A DNA stretch of 64,000 nt from Sphaerisporangium melleum. GTDB taxonomy: Bacteria; Actinomycetota; Actinomycetes; Streptosporangiales; Streptosporangiaceae. The DNA lies in contig NZ_BMNT01000015.1 of NCBI RefSeq assembly GCF_014646695.1, positions 117,019-181,018 on the forward strand. Reading direction: 5' to 3'. The notes beneath the pieces are model-generated. The model ran no database searches. It was given only the letters and a program-made list of their open reading frames with translations, and had not been told where the DNA came from. Position numbers and translations under genes: made by a program. Shown here in pieces: positions 10,036-20,492 of the stretch; position 1 is the first letter of the stretch, and each line of letters starts with the position of its first letter.

Positions 10036-10941
10036 ATGGTGGATATCGGGAGCGTCGTCCACGCACCCTGGGTCAGCATGATCGAGGCGGCGGAGGAGCA
10101 GGACGGCCCGCCGGGCCCGGCGATCGGCATCTTCGACAGCGGTGTCGGCGGTCTCACGGTCGCCCGCGCGATCATCGACCAGCTCCCGAACGAGTCGATC
10201 CTGTACGTCGCCGACACCGCGCGCCAGCCGTACGGGCCCAAGCGCATCGCCGAGGTGCGCGCGTACGCCCTGGAGGTCATGGACCACCTGGTCGAGCACG
10301 ACGTGAAGATGCTCGTGATCGCCTGCAACAGCGCCAGCGCCGCCGTGCTGCGCGACGCCCGTGAGCGGTACGACGTCCCGGTGGTCGAGGTCATCCAGCC
10401 GGCCGCGCGCCGGGCCGTCCGCGCCACCCGCAACGGCAGGGTCGGAGTGATCGCCACCCGGGCCACGATCGAGTCCATGGCCTACCACGACGCCTTCGCG
10501 GCGGCCCCGGACGTGCGGCTCACCGGCGTGGCGGCCCCGCGGTTCGTGGAGTTCGTCGAACGCGGCGAGACCATGAGCGAGGAGCTCATCGAGGCGGCCC
10601 GTGAGTACCTCCAGCCGGTCATCGACGACGGATGCGACACGCTGATCCTCGGCTGCACCCACTACCCGCTGCTCACCGGCGCCATCTCCTACGTCGCCGG
10701 CAACGATGTCACGCTGGTGTCCAGCGCGGACGAGACCGCCAAGGACGTCTACCGGGTGCTGCACGACCGCGGCCTGGCCGAGCAGGGCGGCGGCGCGCCC
10801 CGCCACCGGTTCAGGGCGACCGGTGACGGCACGCTGTTCGCCCAGCTCGGGCAGCGGTTCCTCGGACCCGAGATCAGCTCGGTCGAGCGCGCGCCCGTGG
10901 GGGACGTCCCGGGCGAGGAGGCACTGGCCGCGCCCAGCTAG
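10036..10941 (+). CDS. murI: Glutamate racemase
   Basis: Interconverts L- and D-glutamate for peptidoglycan. The 301-residue protein carries [16 protein letters not shown], the two catalytic cysteines in VIACNSASA and LGCTHYPLL, and [13 protein letters not shown]. The start is uncertain: ATG 10036 fits a leaderless transcript, whereas ATG 10078 would place the core at the usual distance from the N-terminus. As in M. tuberculosis, the metallo-hydrolase, rph and rdgB genes follow; the rhomboid gene found at this place in mycobacteria is absent. Confidence 0.94.
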   Translation: MVDIGSVVHAPWVSMIEAAEEQDGPPGPAIGIFDSGVGGLTVARAIIDQLPNESILYVADTARQPYGPKRIAEVRAYALEVMDHLVEHDVKMLVIACNSASAAVLRDARERYDVPVVEVIQPAARRAVRATRNGRVGVIATRATIESMAYHDAFAAAPDVRLTGVAAPRFVEFVERGETMSEELIEAAREYLQPVIDDGCDTLILGCTHYPLLTGAISYVAGNDVTLVSSADETAKDVYRVLHDRGLAEQGGGAPRHRFRATGDGTLFAQLGQRFLGPEISSVERAPVGDVPGEEALAAPS

Positions 10942-11124
10942 CGGGCGGGCGAGGAACAGCCGGGGCCCCTTGCGGAAGCGGCGAGGCGGGTACGGAGCCG
11001 GGCGCCGATCACGCGCCCGGTGACGACGCGTCCGCGCATCCGCGCATACCGTGGGCGGACGGGGAGGCGCCGGCCCATGTAACTGTGAGAGGCGCGCGAG
11101 GCCGCGCCCGGTAAGGAGGCCGCC

Positions 11125-11877
11125 GTGAAGCTGACCATCGTGGGATGTTCGGGGAGTTTCCCCGGCCCGGACAGCCCCGCGTCCTGTTACCTGCTGGAAG
11201 CCGAGGGCTTCCGCCTGCTCCTGGACTTCGGCAACGGCTCGCTGGGAGCCCTGCAACGGCACATCGGCCTGTACGACGTGGACGCCATCTGCCTGTCGCA
11301 CCTGCACGCCGACCACTGCCTGGACCTGTGCTCCTACCACGTGGTGCGCACCTACTCGCCGGCCGGGCCGCTGCCACGGGTGCCGGTCCACGCGCCGAAG
11401 GACGCGCCGCGCCGCCTCGCCGCCGCCTACGGCATGGACGACGAGCCGGGGCTGGACACCGCGTTCGACTTCTCCGCCCTCACGCCCGGTACGTTCTCGG
11501 CCGGTCCGTTCGAGGTGACGGCGGCGCCGATGAACCACCCGGTCGAGACCTACGGCTTCCGCGTCTCGCACGGCGGCCGTTCGGTCGCCTACTCCGGCGA
11601 CACCGGCGAGTGCGCCGACCTGGTGAAGCTCGCCGACGGGGCCGATGTGCTGCTGTGCGAGGCGTCGTTCGTCGACCGGCCGGGCAATCCGGCCGACCTG
11701 CACATGAACGGCCGGCAGGCCGCCGAGCACGCCGCCCGGGCCGGCGTCGGCACGCTCGTGCTGACCCACCTGGTGCCCTGGAACGATCAGCGGGAGATCC
11801 TGGCGGACGCCCGCCGCGGCGGCTTCGAGGGGCGTACCGAACTCGCGCGGAGCGGGGCCGTATATGACCTAAGGTGA
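11125..11877 (+). CDS. Metallo-beta-lactamase-fold hydrolase (Rv1339-like)
   Basis: A 250-residue metal-dependent hydrolase with the HxHxDH motif ([10 protein letters not shown]), the [10 protein letters not shown] histidine, YSGDTGEC aspartate and a C-terminal LTHLVPW histidine. Position between murI and rph makes it the counterpart of M. tuberculosis Rv1339, reported to degrade cyclic nucleotides; the activity here is inferred. The start is GTG 11125 with AAGGAGG 8 nt upstream. The stop lies 6 bases before the rph ATG, so the genes are likely co-transcribed. Confidence 0.88.
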   Translation: MKLTIVGCSGSFPGPDSPASCYLLEAEGFRLLLDFGNGSLGALQRHIGLYDVDAICLSHLHADHCLDLCSYHVVRTYSPAGPLPRVPVHAPKDAPRRLAAAYGMDDEPGLDTAFDFSALTPGTFSAGPFEVTAAPMNHPVETYGFRVSHGGRSVAYSGDTGECADLVKLADGADVLLCEASFVDRPGNPADLHMNGRQAAEHAARAGVGTLVLTHLVPWNDQREILADARRGGFEGRTELARSGAVYDLR

Positions 11878-11882
11878 GGCTC

Positions 11883-12599
11883 ATGGCACGCGAAGATGGA
11901 CGCAGTCCCGGCCAGATCAGGCCGGTCACGATCACCCGCGACTGGCTGGCCCACGCCGAGGGCTCGGTCCTGGTGGAGTTCGGCGGCACCAAGGTGTTGT
12001 GCGCCGCCACGGTGCAAGACAGCGTCCCCCGGTGGCGCAGGGGGAGCGGGCTCGGCTGGATCACCGCCGAGTACGCCATGCTGCCCCGCTCCACCAACAC
12101 CCGCACCGACCGTGAGTCCGTCCGGGGCAAGATCGGCGGCCGCACCCACGAGATCTCGCGGCTGATCGGGCGGTCGCTGCGCGCGTGCGTCGACTACAAG
12201 GCCCTCGGCGAGAACTCCATCGTGCTCGACTGCGACGTCCTGCAGGCCGACGGCGGCACGCGCACCGCCGCGATCACCGGGGCGTACGTCGCCCTGGCCG
12301 ACGCCATCGGCTGGATGCGCAAGCGCAAGATGTGCTCCGGCGACCCGCTGGTCAACTCGGTCGCCGCCGTCTCGGTCGGCATCGTCGGCACCACCCCGCT
12401 GCTCGACCTGTGCTACACCGAGGACGTCGCCGCCGAGACCGACATGAACGTCGTCATGACCGGCACCGGGGAGTTCGTGGAGGTCCAGGGCACCGCCGAG
12501 GGTGTCCCGTTCGACCGCTCGACCCTCGACGCGCTGCTCGACCTGGCCGCCACCGGCTGCGCCGAGCTCACCCGGCTCCAGCGGGAGGCGCTGTCATGA
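11883..12599 (+). CDS. rph: Ribonuclease PH
   Basis: A phosphorolytic 3'-5' exoribonuclease that trims tRNA 3' ends. The 238-residue protein has the family opening [33 protein letters not shown] and [13 protein letters not shown]. Catalytic-site residues lie around [23 protein letters not shown] 11883 is preferred over the GTG three codons upstream because AAGGTGAGG is correctly spaced from it. Its TGA overlaps the rdgB ATG (ATGA), indicating coupled translation. Confidence 0.95.
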   Translation: MAREDGRSPGQIRPVTITRDWLAHAEGSVLVEFGGTKVLCAATVQDSVPRWRRGSGLGWITAEYAMLPRSTNTRTDRESVRGKIGGRTHEISRLIGRSLRACVDYKALGENSIVLDCDVLQADGGTRTAAITGAYVALADAIGWMRKRKMCSGDPLVNSVAAVSVGIVGTTPLLDLCYTEDVAAETDMNVVMTGTGEFVEVQGTAEGVPFDRSTLDALLDLAATGCAELTRLQREALS

Positions 12600-13201
12600 C
12601 CAAGGTGGTGCTCGCGACCCGCAACGAGGGCAAGATCGCGGAGCTGCGGCGCATCCTGGCCGAGGCCGACCAGCAGATCGAGCTGGTCGGGCTCGACGCC
12701 TTCCCCGAGATCGGCGAGATCGCCGAGACCGGGCTCACCTTCGCCGAGAACGCCCTGATCAAGGCGCACGCCGTCGCCTCGGCGAGCGGGCTGCCCGCCA
12801 TCGCCGACGACTCCGGCCTGTGCGTGGACGCGCTGAACGGCATGCCCGGTGTCTTCTCGGCCCGGTGGTCCGGGGCGCACGGCGACGACGCGGCCAACCT
12901 GTGGCTGCTGCTCGCCCAGGTGTCGGACGTGCCCGACGGCCGGCGGGGCGCCCACTTCGCGTGCGCCGCGGCCCTCGCGCTGCCGTCCGGGCAGGAGCAC
13001 GTCGTGGAGGGCACCATCACCGGCGAGGTGATCCGCGGCCCACGCGGCGCGGGCGGGTTCGGGTACGACCCGATCTTCGTGCCCGACGGCGAGACCCGCA
13101 CGACCGCCGAGATGTCCGCCGCCGAGAAGGACGCCATCAGCCACCGCGGCCGTGCCTTCCGCGCGCTGGCCCCGGTGCTCAAGGAGGCCCTGGCCTCCTG
13201 A
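12596..13201 (+). CDS. rdgB: RdgB/HAM1 non-canonical purine NTP pyrophosphatase
   Basis: Hydrolyses dITP, XTP and related NTPs to monophosphates, preventing their incorporation. The 201-residue protein has the nucleotide-binding [29 protein letters not shown] and a C-terminal GRAFRAL. The ATG overlaps the rph stop by 4 bases. The rph-rdgB pair is conserved across actinobacteria and ends the block shared with M. tuberculosis. Confidence 0.95.
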   Translation: MTKVVLATRNEGKIAELRRILAEADQQIELVGLDAFPEIGEIAETGLTFAENALIKAHAVASASGLPAIADDSGLCVDALNGMPGVFSARWSGAHGDDAANLWLLLAQVSDVPDGRRGAHFACAAALALPSGQEHVVEGTITGEVIRGPRGAGGFGYDPIFVPDGETRTTAEMSAAEKDAISHRGRAFRALAPVLKEALAS

Positions 13202-13271
13202 CGGCCGGCCCGATGGGCACGTAACCGGGGCGTAAGATCCCGGCGGCCGGGACGGGCGTAGCGTTCGTGCT

Positions 13272-14960
13272 GTGAACCACAACCAGCCGCGCCCGGGCGG
13301 GCGCGCATGGGCGGCGGGGCTCCTCGGCCTGGTGGCCGGAGCCGTCGCCCTCGGCATCGGCCAGCTCGCCGCCGGGCTGATCGATCCGGGCGCGTCCCCG
13401 GTGATCGCGGTCGGCGACACGGCCGTCGACCGCTCACCGGCAGCCCTGAAGGAATGGGCGATCCAGACCTTCGGCGCCAACGACAAGCTCGTCCTCATCT
13501 CCGGCATCCTGCTGGTGCTGGCCCTCATCGCGGCGGGGATCGGCGTGCTCGCCCGCCGCCGTCCCGGCCACGGCACGACCGGGCTGCTGCTGTTCGGCGT
13601 CGTGGGCGCGGCGGCCGCCGTCACCAGGCCGGACGCCGGCCTGCTGGACGCGCTGCCGTCCCTCATCGGCGCGGCGGCCGGGGCGTGGGCGCTGCGCCTT
13701 CTGGTGCGCCGCACCTGGCCGGAGGCCGAGCCCGGTTTCTGGGACGACGACGCGCGCCGTGAGCCCGCCGCGAGCCGGACGGCGGGCGAGCAGTCCCTCG
13801 GAGGCCCGGAGGCTACCGGAGACGCCGTGGCGGACGCCGGCGCGGCCGCGGAGCGTCCGGTCGTCATGCGCGGCTCGTTCGAGCCGCTGAAGCTGGACCG
13901 GCGCGGCCTGCTGACCGGAGTCGCGGGCGGCGTCGTCATCGCCGGCGCCGGCGGCCTGGCCGGCCGGGCGCTCGGCGGCCGCCTGGACGTCTCCGCCGAA
14001 CGCGCCGAGGTCGTGCTGCCCACGCCCGCGACGCCCGCCAAGCCGCTGCCCGCCGGGGTGGACCTCCGCCTGTCCGGACTGTCGCCCTTCACCACCCCGA
14101 ACCGCGACTTCTACCGGGTCGACACCACGCTCGTCGTCCCGCAGGTGGACCCGAAGACCTGGACCCTGAAGATCCACGGCATGGTGGACCGGCCGATCGA
14201 GCTGACCTTCGCCGACCTGCTCAAGCGGCCGCTCATGGAGGCCGACGTCACCCTGACCTGCGTGTCCAACGACGTGGGCGGCCCTTACATCGGCAACGCC
14301 CGCTGGCTCGGCGCCCGGCTGGCCGACGTGCTGCGCGAGGCGGGCATCCGGTCCGGCGCCGACATGCTGCTGTCCACCTCCTCGGACGGCTGGACCGCGG
14401 GCACGCCGGTGGACGTCGTCATGGACGGCCGCGACGCGCTGCTCGCCATCGCGATGAACGGCGAGACGCTCCCCGTCTCGCACGGCTTCCCGGTGCGCCA
14501 GGTCGTCCCCGGCCTGTACGGGTACGTGTCGGCCACCAAGTGGGTCACCGACATCAAGGTGACCCGCTTCGACCAGGACGAGGCGTACTGGACCCCGCGC
14601 GGCTGGGCGCCCAAGGGGCCGATCAAGACCGAGTCCCGCATCGACCTGCCGCGCGGCGGCTCCACGATCGCCGCCGGGCGCACGGCCATCGCCGGGGTGG
14701 CCTGGGCGCAGCACCGGGGCATCGCCGCGGTCGAGGTGCGGGTGGACAAGGGGGAGTGGCGGCAGGCGCGGCTGGCCGAGGTGCCCGGTCCGGACACCTG
14801 GCGGCAGTGGGTCGTCGACGACTGGCAGGCCACGCCGGGCAAGCACACGATCGAGGTGCGGGCGACGGACGGGACCGGCCGGACCCAGACCTCCGAGTAC
14901 GCGCCGCCCGCCCCGGACGGCGCGGCCGGCTGGCACTCCATCCTCGTCGTCGTGAAGTGA
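13272..14960 (+). CDS. Membrane-anchored sulfite-oxidase-family molybdopterin oxidoreductase
   Basis: A 562-residue protein. Residues 12-140 form about four hydrophobic segments. A cytoplasmic linker precedes a further hydrophobic segment near 215-235 starting RRGLLTGVAGG. The sulfite oxidase-type molybdopterin domain (about 275-470) carries the Mo-ligand-type cysteine C330 in LTCVSNDVGG. A C-terminal Ig-like dimerisation domain ends DGAAGWHSILVVV. The fold oxidises or reduces oxo-substrates outside the membrane; electron partner and substrate are unknown. The start is GTG 13272, and the gene appears monocistronic. Confidence 0.88.
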   Translation: MNHNQPRPGGRAWAAGLLGLVAGAVALGIGQLAAGLIDPGASPVIAVGDTAVDRSPAALKEWAIQTFGANDKLVLISGILLVLALIAAGIGVLARRRPGHGTTGLLLFGVVGAAAAVTRPDAGLLDALPSLIGAAAGAWALRLLVRRTWPEAEPGFWDDDARREPAASRTAGEQSLGGPEATGDAVADAGAAAERPVVMRGSFEPLKLDRRGLLTGVAGGVVIAGAGGLAGRALGGRLDVSAERAEVVLPTPATPAKPLPAGVDLRLSGLSPFTTPNRDFYRVDTTLVVPQVDPKTWTLKIHGMVDRPIELTFADLLKRPLMEADVTLTCVSNDVGGPYIGNARWLGARLADVLREAGIRSGADMLLSTSSDGWTAGTPVDVVMDGRDALLAIAMNGETLPVSHGFPVRQVVPGLYGYVSATKWVTDIKVTRFDQDEAYWTPRGWAPKGPIKTESRIDLPRGGSTIAAGRTAIAGVAWAQHRGIAAVEVRVDKGEWRQARLAEVPGPDTWRQWVVDDWQATPGKHTIEVRATDGTGRTQTSEYAPPAPDGAAGWHSILVVVK

Positions 14961-15550
14961 CCCGGAAGCCCCGCCCCGCTCCATCGCCCGCAGAGTCCGG
15001 ACCGGCACGAACCGATCAGCACGGCCGGCCGGGCGTCTCGAGGCGGGAGCTCACCACGCCCGAGCAGGTGGGCATCGCGCCCGGTGGCCCCCGCCGCAAG
15101 CCCGAAGCCCGCTAGTGTCCCGCGCCAGAAGTTCGTCCTCTAAGTCGATGGCTCAAATGACCAGGCCGGCGAGCGGTCCCCATGGATTCCGCCTGGCGGG
15201 AACCCGCATGATTTACCCGACGGATCTCCGACGCGGACACTAGTGCGGTGATCGCATATGTTCGCCGCGCGGCTCCCCACTCCGGCCATGTGCGGGATGT
15301 GATCGGCGCCGGGGCGGCGGGTCGTGGTACGGCGATGCCGGCGCCGGTCACGGCGTCCGACCGGTCAACGTACCTGGACAGCGCACCAGGTGATCCGGCG
15401 TGGTTCGGGCGGGCTGGGCGGTGCCCGTCGCAGGAGCCGGAGGTCCAGGCGGGATGTGGTTCCAGGTGAATGCCGGAATCCGGCAGCCGGGCCCGGACGC
15501 CGCCCCTACGATCGCCTCTGACCGGGTCGGTGCGCGATTTGGGGGGCACA
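14961..15550. other. 590-bp gene-free region containing a small TA-flanked inverted-repeat element
   Basis: No convincing gene lies between the oxidoreductase and the toxin-like gene. The only structure I can define is the element at 15113-15242, reported separately. The 15243-15550 part should contain the promoter of the toxin-like gene, but I cannot pick a clear -35/-10 pair. Confidence 0.5.
15113..15242. mobile_element. MITE-like element with TA target duplication (IS630-type)
   Basis: TA at 15113-15114 and 15241-15242 flank a 126-bp insert whose ends are imperfect inverted repeats. The left end begins GTGTCCCGCGCC; the right end, read inward, begins GTGTCCGCGTCGG. Similarity continues to about 25 bp. 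Duplication of TA and GTGTCC-type ends are consistent with a non-autonomous IS630/Tc1-type derivative. There is no transposase in the window, so the parent element would have to be elsewhere. Confidence 0.5.
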
Positions 15551-16441
15551 ATGACCGGAGCCAGTCATGGGGGCAGGCCGCGCGCGGGGGCGTCGCGGCG
15601 GCGGTCCTCCGAGACGGGGTACAACCCCGTCGTCACGTCCGACGGCGTCCGATGGCGTGACTACGAGTTCGCGGCGGAGCTCACCGCCGACGAGTGGCGG
15701 CCGCAGCGGCGGCCGCCGGTCATTCCGCCGGACGCCTTCCAGATCCTCCTGCGGGAAGGCGCCGCGCCGGGGGTGCGGCCGGTCCCGCGCGCTCACCCGG
15801 GAAGCGGCGAGGCGGGCGGAGAGGACTGGTTCGACGGCCTGGAGCGTCCGCCCCGGCTGGACCAGTCCCGGCCGTACGGCGTGCCCGGTGGGCTGGCCTG
15901 GCCCGATCCGCAGCTTCAGCGCGATCTGTGCCAGGCGCTGCCCGAAGGGGCGCGTTTCCCGGACCCGCGCGGCACCTGGATCCGCCTGATCAATGGCGAA
16001 GGGCCGGGCGAAGACCCGTTCCGGGCGACCAACGCGCTCGACTGCGCGCTCGCGGTGGTCTCGACCTGGCACGGCGAGCCCACGGTGGCCGCGCCGCGCC
16101 GGCCGGAGTACGACCGGCTCGGCAGGCCCTCGCTCGGCGGCGAGACCGGAGGGGCGGCGCGGGCCGAACGCTGGCTCGGGCACCGCTTCGAGTACGCCGG
16201 TCAGGGCCGCCGCGCGTACGCCACGGTCGCGCAGCGCCTGGCGGCGGGCGGACACGGCGCGGCGGCCGTCCTCATCACCCGCTGGCCGTCCGGCGGCGAC
16301 CACGCGTGGAACGCGGTGAACACCGCCGGGGAGGTGGTCTGGATCGACGCCCAGCGCGGGCACACGTCGGTCGACCCGCCTCCCGGGCCGGTGTCCGAGG
16401 TGTTCTGCGTCGCTCTCGACCGCGGCGGGAGGCCGGTGTGA
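15551..16441 (+). CDS. Papain-fold toxin-like protein (Tox-PL, putative glutamine deamidase)
   Basis: A 296-residue protein with a low-complexity, Pro/Arg-rich first 130 residues and a C-terminal papain-like domain. Putative triad: C165 in NALDCALAV, H251 in GGDHAWNAV and D266 in WIDAQRG. This is the pattern of the Tox-PL deamidases seen at the C-termini of polymorphic toxins. No signal peptide, WXG100, RHS or PrsW-type delivery module is attached. Its stop overlaps the start of a small immunity-like gene. ATG 15551 follows a G-rich stretch; a GTG 81 bases upstream would extend it. The target is unknown. Confidence 0.75.
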   Translation: MTGASHGGRPRAGASRRRSSETGYNPVVTSDGVRWRDYEFAAELTADEWRPQRRPPVIPPDAFQILLREGAAPGVRPVPRAHPGSGEAGGEDWFDGLERPPRLDQSRPYGVPGGLAWPDPQLQRDLCQALPEGARFPDPRGTWIRLINGEGPGEDPFRATNALDCALAVVSTWHGEPTVAAPRRPEYDRLGRPSLGGETGGAARAERWLGHRFEYAGQGRRAYATVAQRLAAGGHGAAAVLITRWPSGGDHAWNAVNTAGEVVWIDAQRGHTSVDPPPGPVSEVFCVALDRGGRPV

Positions 16442-16764
16442 CCCGCGACGCCTTCTCCGAACGGGCCGGCGAGGCCGTCGTGCGGGCCCGGCCGGTGTCG
16501 GCGGAGCAGGCGCGGCTGCTGGCGGAGGAGTACTTCAACGGCCCGCTCCCGCCCGACCAGGCCACCGAGGTCGGGCTGTACGCCTTCGACGAGGGGTACG
16601 TGGCCTGGGCCAGGCCCGCCGCCCCCGCCGAGCCCGGCACGCTGCCCGCCACCGTGGGTGGCGGCTGCGTGGTCATCGACCGCGCCACCGGGGAGATCTC
16701 CATCCGCCCGCTGCTCACCCCGGAGACCGTCGCCGAACAGTGGGCCGGGCGCCGCCCCCGATAG
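16438..16764 (+). CDS. Imm35/YrhB-like putative immunity protein
   Basis: A 108-residue cytoplasmic protein whose GTG start overlaps the toxin-like gene's stop (GTGA). Features: an N-terminal helix with VSAEQARLLAEEYF, then LYAFDEGYVAW, GGGCVVIDRATGEIS and a final PETVAEQWAG helix. This order resembles the Imm35/YrhB fold, in which a 'VDRxTG' strand is diagnostic. The tight coupling to a Tox-PL domain suggests it neutralises it, but no direct evidence is available from sequence. Confidence 0.65.
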   Translation: MTRDAFSERAGEAVVRARPVSAEQARLLAEEYFNGPLPPDQATEVGLYAFDEGYVAWARPAAPAEPGTLPATVGGGCVVIDRATGEISIRPLLTPETVAEQWAGRRPR

Positions 16765-16809
16765 CAGGACGGCGCCCGGGCGCACCACCGGTCCGGGCGC
16801 GGCTTCGCG

Positions 16810-19383
16810 TCAGTCGGCGGCGAGGGAGCCGACGATGGAGGTACGGGCGGCCCGGCGGGCGGGCAGGACGGCCGCCAGCACACCGGCCGCGGCCGACAGC
16901 ACGACGAACAGCGCCACCTGGCCCACGGGCACCCGGAACAGCACCTCGTCCATCAGGGTCCGCGCGGCGGCGTAGCCGTAGGCGATGCCGAGCACGACGC
17001 CGACGATGGCCCCGATGAGGCCGAGGATCATCGCCTCGACCGACAGCATCCGCCGCAACTGCGGCCGGGTGAGGCCGAGGGCCCGCAGCAGCGCCGACTC
17101 CCTGGTCCGCTCGTACACCGACAGGCTCAGCGTGTTGGCGATGCCGAGCAGCGAGATGAGGATCGCCAGTCCCAGCAGCCCGCCGACGATCAGCAACACC
17201 AGGTCCAGGGCCTCGTCGAACTGGCCGCGCACCTCGACGGCGCTGCGCACCTTGGCCGTCGGGTACGGCTGCGCGGCGGCCTCGACCGCCCGCCGGGACG
17301 CGTCGGCGGCCACCCCGTCCTTGGCGTTGACGTACAGCCGCACGTCGGCGAGCGGGCCGAAGTAGGCGTCCAGGGCCTGCTCCGGCACGGTGATCTCCGG
17401 CAGCGGCACCGTGTCCGGGTCGAACACGCCGAGCACCTTCAGCCGCACCGCGCCCGCCTCCGGGGTGGTGATCGTGATCGAGCCGCCCTGCCCGGTGCCC
17501 AGCCGTCCGGCGAGGTCCGCCGCGACCAGCGCCGACCCGGCGGTGAAGCCCTGCGTGGTGCCCGCGGTGAGCACGGGCTGGTACGGGCCGCTGAACGCGC
17601 CGACCTCGGCCGTGCGCCGGCCGCCGCCCGATTGCGGAGTGCCGCCGGTGGCCGCCCCGGAGCGGCCGGCCGCGGTGACCCGGGCGTCCGTGCTCCGGAT
17701 CTCCACGATCGAGGTCAGCTCCGGGCGGGATCGTAGCGTGGTGGCGAGCGACCGCGGCAGGGTGGCGCCGGCCTCGGACATGGAGGCGAACTGCGGGGCG
17801 ATCAGGTAGTCGATCGGGAACTGCTCGTCGAGCCGGGCCGTGTACGTCGCGCGCGTGGTCGCCGTGATCACGGCGATGAGCGTCATCAGCGTCACGCCGA
17901 TGGTCAGCGCGACCGTCGTGGTCGCCGAGCGCCCGGGGTTGCGGTGGGAGTTGTCCAGGGCGAGCCGGCCGGGCACCCCGGCCAGCTTCGCGGGCAGCCA
18001 CCCGGCGAACCTCGCGAGCGGCCGGACGATGACCGGTCCGAGGATCAGCACGGCGAGGAAGCTCAGCGCTCCGCCGCCCATCACGGCGTACAGGGCCGTC
18101 TCGCCCGGCTTGGCCAGCACGCCGGCGACGGTGACCCCGGCCCCGGCGAGCAGGAACACCGCGGCGAACACCACGCGCAGCACGCCGGTGCGGAAGGTGT
18201 GCTCGCCGGTCTGGACGCGCAGCGCGGCGACCGGGGCGACCCTGGTGGCGGTGCGCGCCGGCAGCAGCGCCGCGCCGACCGTGACGACCAGGCCGACGGC
18301 GAGGGCGAGCACGGTCGTGCGCGGGGTGAGCGTGACCTCGGCGGTGGTGGGGAAGTTCTGGCCGAACGCGCGGAGCGCGGCGAACGCCGCGGTGCCGAGC
18401 CCGAGGCCGGCCAGCAGGCCGAGGGCCGACGACAGCACCCCGACCACCGCCGACTCCAGCAGGACCGACCCGAACACCTGCCGCCGGGTCGCCCCGATGC
18501 AGCGCAGTAGCGCCATCTCCCTGGTGCGCTGAGCCACCAGGATGGTGAAGGTGTTGTAGATGACCAGGGCGGCGACCAGCATGGCGACCAGGCCGAACAT
18601 CAGCAGCGCCACGGTCAGCACGTTGATGTCGGCCCCGTTGCTCTTGGCCAGCTCCTGCGCCAGCTCCTGGCCGGTGAGGACGCGCGCGCCCCGGCCGGCG
18701 AGGGCCGCGGTGACGGCGCCGCCGAGCCGCTCGGGGGTGACCCCGGCCGCCGCGACGTCGATCTCCACGAAGCCCTTCTCGCCGGTCATCGACCGTGCGG
18801 TCTCCGCGGTGAAACCGACCGCGCCGGTGTAGGCGAGCTGCTGGTCCACGCCCACGTCGAACAGCCCGACGACGCGGAAGGCGTGTGGCGCGCCCGTGGC
18901 GTCGAGCACCCGCGCGGTGTCGCCGATCGCGAAGCCCCGCGTCCGGGCGGTGTCCTCGTCGATGACCACCTGGTCGGCGGCGGACGGCGCGGCGCCGGAG
19001 GTGACCTGCGTACGGTTCAGCCTGCCGCCGATGACCGAGACGCCGGTGGTGGCGACGTCGCCGATGGCCTTGCCGTCCTTGCCGAGCAGGGCGGCGCCGC
19101 CGCGCACCAGCCCCTCGGCCTCGGCGACCCCCGGCGCCCGGCGGACGGCCGCCAGGTCGCCCGCCGACAGCAGCGCCGGCTTCTCGCCGCCCCCCGGCGG
19201 CGGCAGCACCGCCACGTCCACCTTGTCGGCCGAGGCGGCGATGCTGTGCGTCAGGCCCGCCTGCAGGGTGTCGGTCAGCACGAACGTCCCCACGATGAAC
19301 CCCACGCCCAGCGCGATGGCCAGCGAGGTGAGCAGGAGCCGCAGCCGGTGCGCCAGCAGCCCGGCCAGAGTCGCGCGGATCAC
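16810..19383 (-). CDS. ABC transporter permease, MacB/FtsX-type, two FtsX domains
   Basis: An 857-residue inner-membrane permease. It has an N-terminal helix (residues 7-32), a large extracytoplasmic loop, then FtsX-type helices around 260-420. Another loop separates these from three C-terminal helices around 730-850. The repeated [18 protein letters not shown] and [20 protein letters not shown] segments are the coupling-helix regions of FtsX-type permeases. The GTG start is 3 bp after the stop of its ATPase gene, so the two form one exporter, likely for a lipid or envelope substrate. The substrate is not predictable. Confidence 0.92.
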   Translation of the reverse strand: MIRATLAGLLAHRLRLLLTSLAIALGVGFIVGTFVLTDTLQAGLTHSIAASADKVDVAVLPPPGGGEKPALLSAGDLAAVRRAPGVAEAEGLVRGGAALLGKDGKAIGDVATTGVSVIGGRLNRTQVTSGAAPSAADQVVIDEDTARTRGFAIGDTARVLDATGAPHAFRVVGLFDVGVDQQLAYTGAVGFTAETARSMTGEKGFVEIDVAAAGVTPERLGGAVTAALAGRGARVLTGQELAQELAKSNGADINVLTVALLMFGLVAMLVAALVIYNTFTILVAQRTREMALLRCIGATRRQVFGSVLLESAVVGVLSSALGLLAGLGLGTAAFAALRAFGQNFPTTAEVTLTPRTTVLALAVGLVVTVGAALLPARTATRVAPVAALRVQTGEHTFRTGVLRVVFAAVFLLAGAGVTVAGVLAKPGETALYAVMGGGALSFLAVLILGPVIVRPLARFAGWLPAKLAGVPGRLALDNSHRNPGRSATTTVALTIGVTLMTLIAVITATTRATYTARLDEQFPIDYLIAPQFASMSEAGATLPRSLATTLRSRPELTSIVEIRSTDARVTAAGRSGAATGGTPQSGGGRRTAEVGAFSGPYQPVLTAGTTQGFTAGSALVAADLAGRLGTGQGGSITITTPEAGAVRLKVLGVFDPDTVPLPEITVPEQALDAYFGPLADVRLYVNAKDGVAADASRRAVEAAAQPYPTAKVRSAVEVRGQFDEALDLVLLIVGGLLGLAILISLLGIANTLSLSVYERTRESALLRALGLTRPQLRRMLSVEAMILGLIGAIVGVVLGIAYGYAAARTLMDEVLFRVPVGQVALFVVLSAAAGVLAAVLPARRAARTSIVGSLAAD

Positions 19384-19386
19384 TCC

Positions 19387-20151
19387 TCAGCCCTCCAGCT
19401 TCAGCAGCGTGTCGAGCACGTTCTGCGGGGTCGGCCGCGCCAGCTCGGTCACCAGCAGCCCGTCGCGCAGGAAGACCACCCGGTCGGCGTAGGAGGCGGC
19501 GACCGGGTCGTGGGTTACCATGACGATGGTCTGGCCCAGCTCGCGCACCGAGGTCCGCAGGAAGGACAGCACCTCGGCGCCGCTGCGCGAGTCGAGGTTG
19601 CCGGTCGGCTCGTCGGCGAAGATGACCTGCGGTTTGCCGACCAGCGCCCGGGCGACCGCGACGCGCTGCTGCTGGCCGCCCGACAACTGGCTCGGCCGGT
19701 GCTTCAGCCGGTCGCCGAGCCCCACGGTGCGGATCACCATGTCGAACAGCTCCTGGTCGGCCTGGCGCCCGGCGATGTCCAGCGGCAGCCGGATGTTCTG
19801 CTCCGCGGTCAGCGTCGGCAGCAGGTTGAACGCCTGGAAGATGAACCCCACCCGCTCGCGCCGCAGCAGGGTGAGCCGCTTGTCGCCGAGCCGGGTGATG
19901 TCGGTGTCGCCGATGCGCACCTCGCCCTCGGTCACGCTGTCCAGACCGGCGAGGCAGTGCATCAGGGTGGACTTGCCGGAACCGGACGGGCCCATGATCG
20001 CGGTGAAGGCGCCGGTGCCGAACCGCACGTCCACCCCGCGCAGCGCGTGCACGGCCGCGTCGCCCCTGCCGTAGACCTTGGTCACTCCGGTGGCGACGAC
20101 GGCGGCCGGCGCGGTCCGCGACCGGACGGCTCCCTCTCCGGTGATGGTCAC
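19387..20151 (-). CDS. ABC transporter ATP-binding protein (MacB/LolD-type)
   Basis: A 254-residue ATPase with Walker A GPSGSGKST, Q-loop FQAFNLLPTLTA, signature LSGGQQQR, Walker B VIFADEPTGNLD and the H-loop TH. The DEPTGNLDS form is typical of the MacB/LolD/FtsE group. The GTG at 20151 has GAGGAG correctly placed upstream; longer reading adds about 60 residues of poor composition. It drives the permease immediately downstream. Confidence 0.94.
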   Translation of the reverse strand: MTITGEGAVRSRTAPAAVVATGVTKVYGRGDAAVHALRGVDVRFGTGAFTAIMGPSGSGKSTLMHCLAGLDSVTEGEVRIGDTDITRLGDKRLTLLRRERVGFIFQAFNLLPTLTAEQNIRLPLDIAGRQADQELFDMVIRTVGLGDRLKHRPSQLSGGQQQRVAVARALVGKPQVIFADEPTGNLDSRSGAEVLSFLRTSVRELGQTIVMVTHDPVAASYADRVVFLRDGLLVTELARPTPQNVLDTLLKLEG

Positions 20152-20492
20152 TTCTGGCTCCTCGAAAGCGGGGGATGCTGATCGTCTGGGGATCTGGGGG
20201 TGAACCCGGTGGTCACCGCACGGGATCAACGCTATTGACGTGCCCGCCGCCTGCCATGGGCCATGGGAACGGACTTCGGGTAGCCCTGACGGCCATCCGG
20301 AAAGGGCCGGTGCGACCGGCGGGGTAGCCTTCGGTCCCACTTTCGGCCGACCCGGTGGGCCTCGCCTGCCTCGCGGGGCCCGCCCGTGACGGGCCGGCGC
20401 GCCGGGCGCAGCAGGTCAGGCGGCCCGTCCCCGGCCGGCCGGGGCATCGGCCGATCGGCCGGGTGGACGGCGGTGCGGCCCGGCCGTCCCGG
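20152..20492. other. Intergenic region between response regulator and ABC transporter genes
   Basis: 340 bases that must carry the promoter of the ABC operon (minus strand). The neighbouring response regulator probably acts here, but I found no clear repeat. The stretch around 20225-20245 is the least GC-rich and is the most likely promoter core. Confidence 0.4.
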
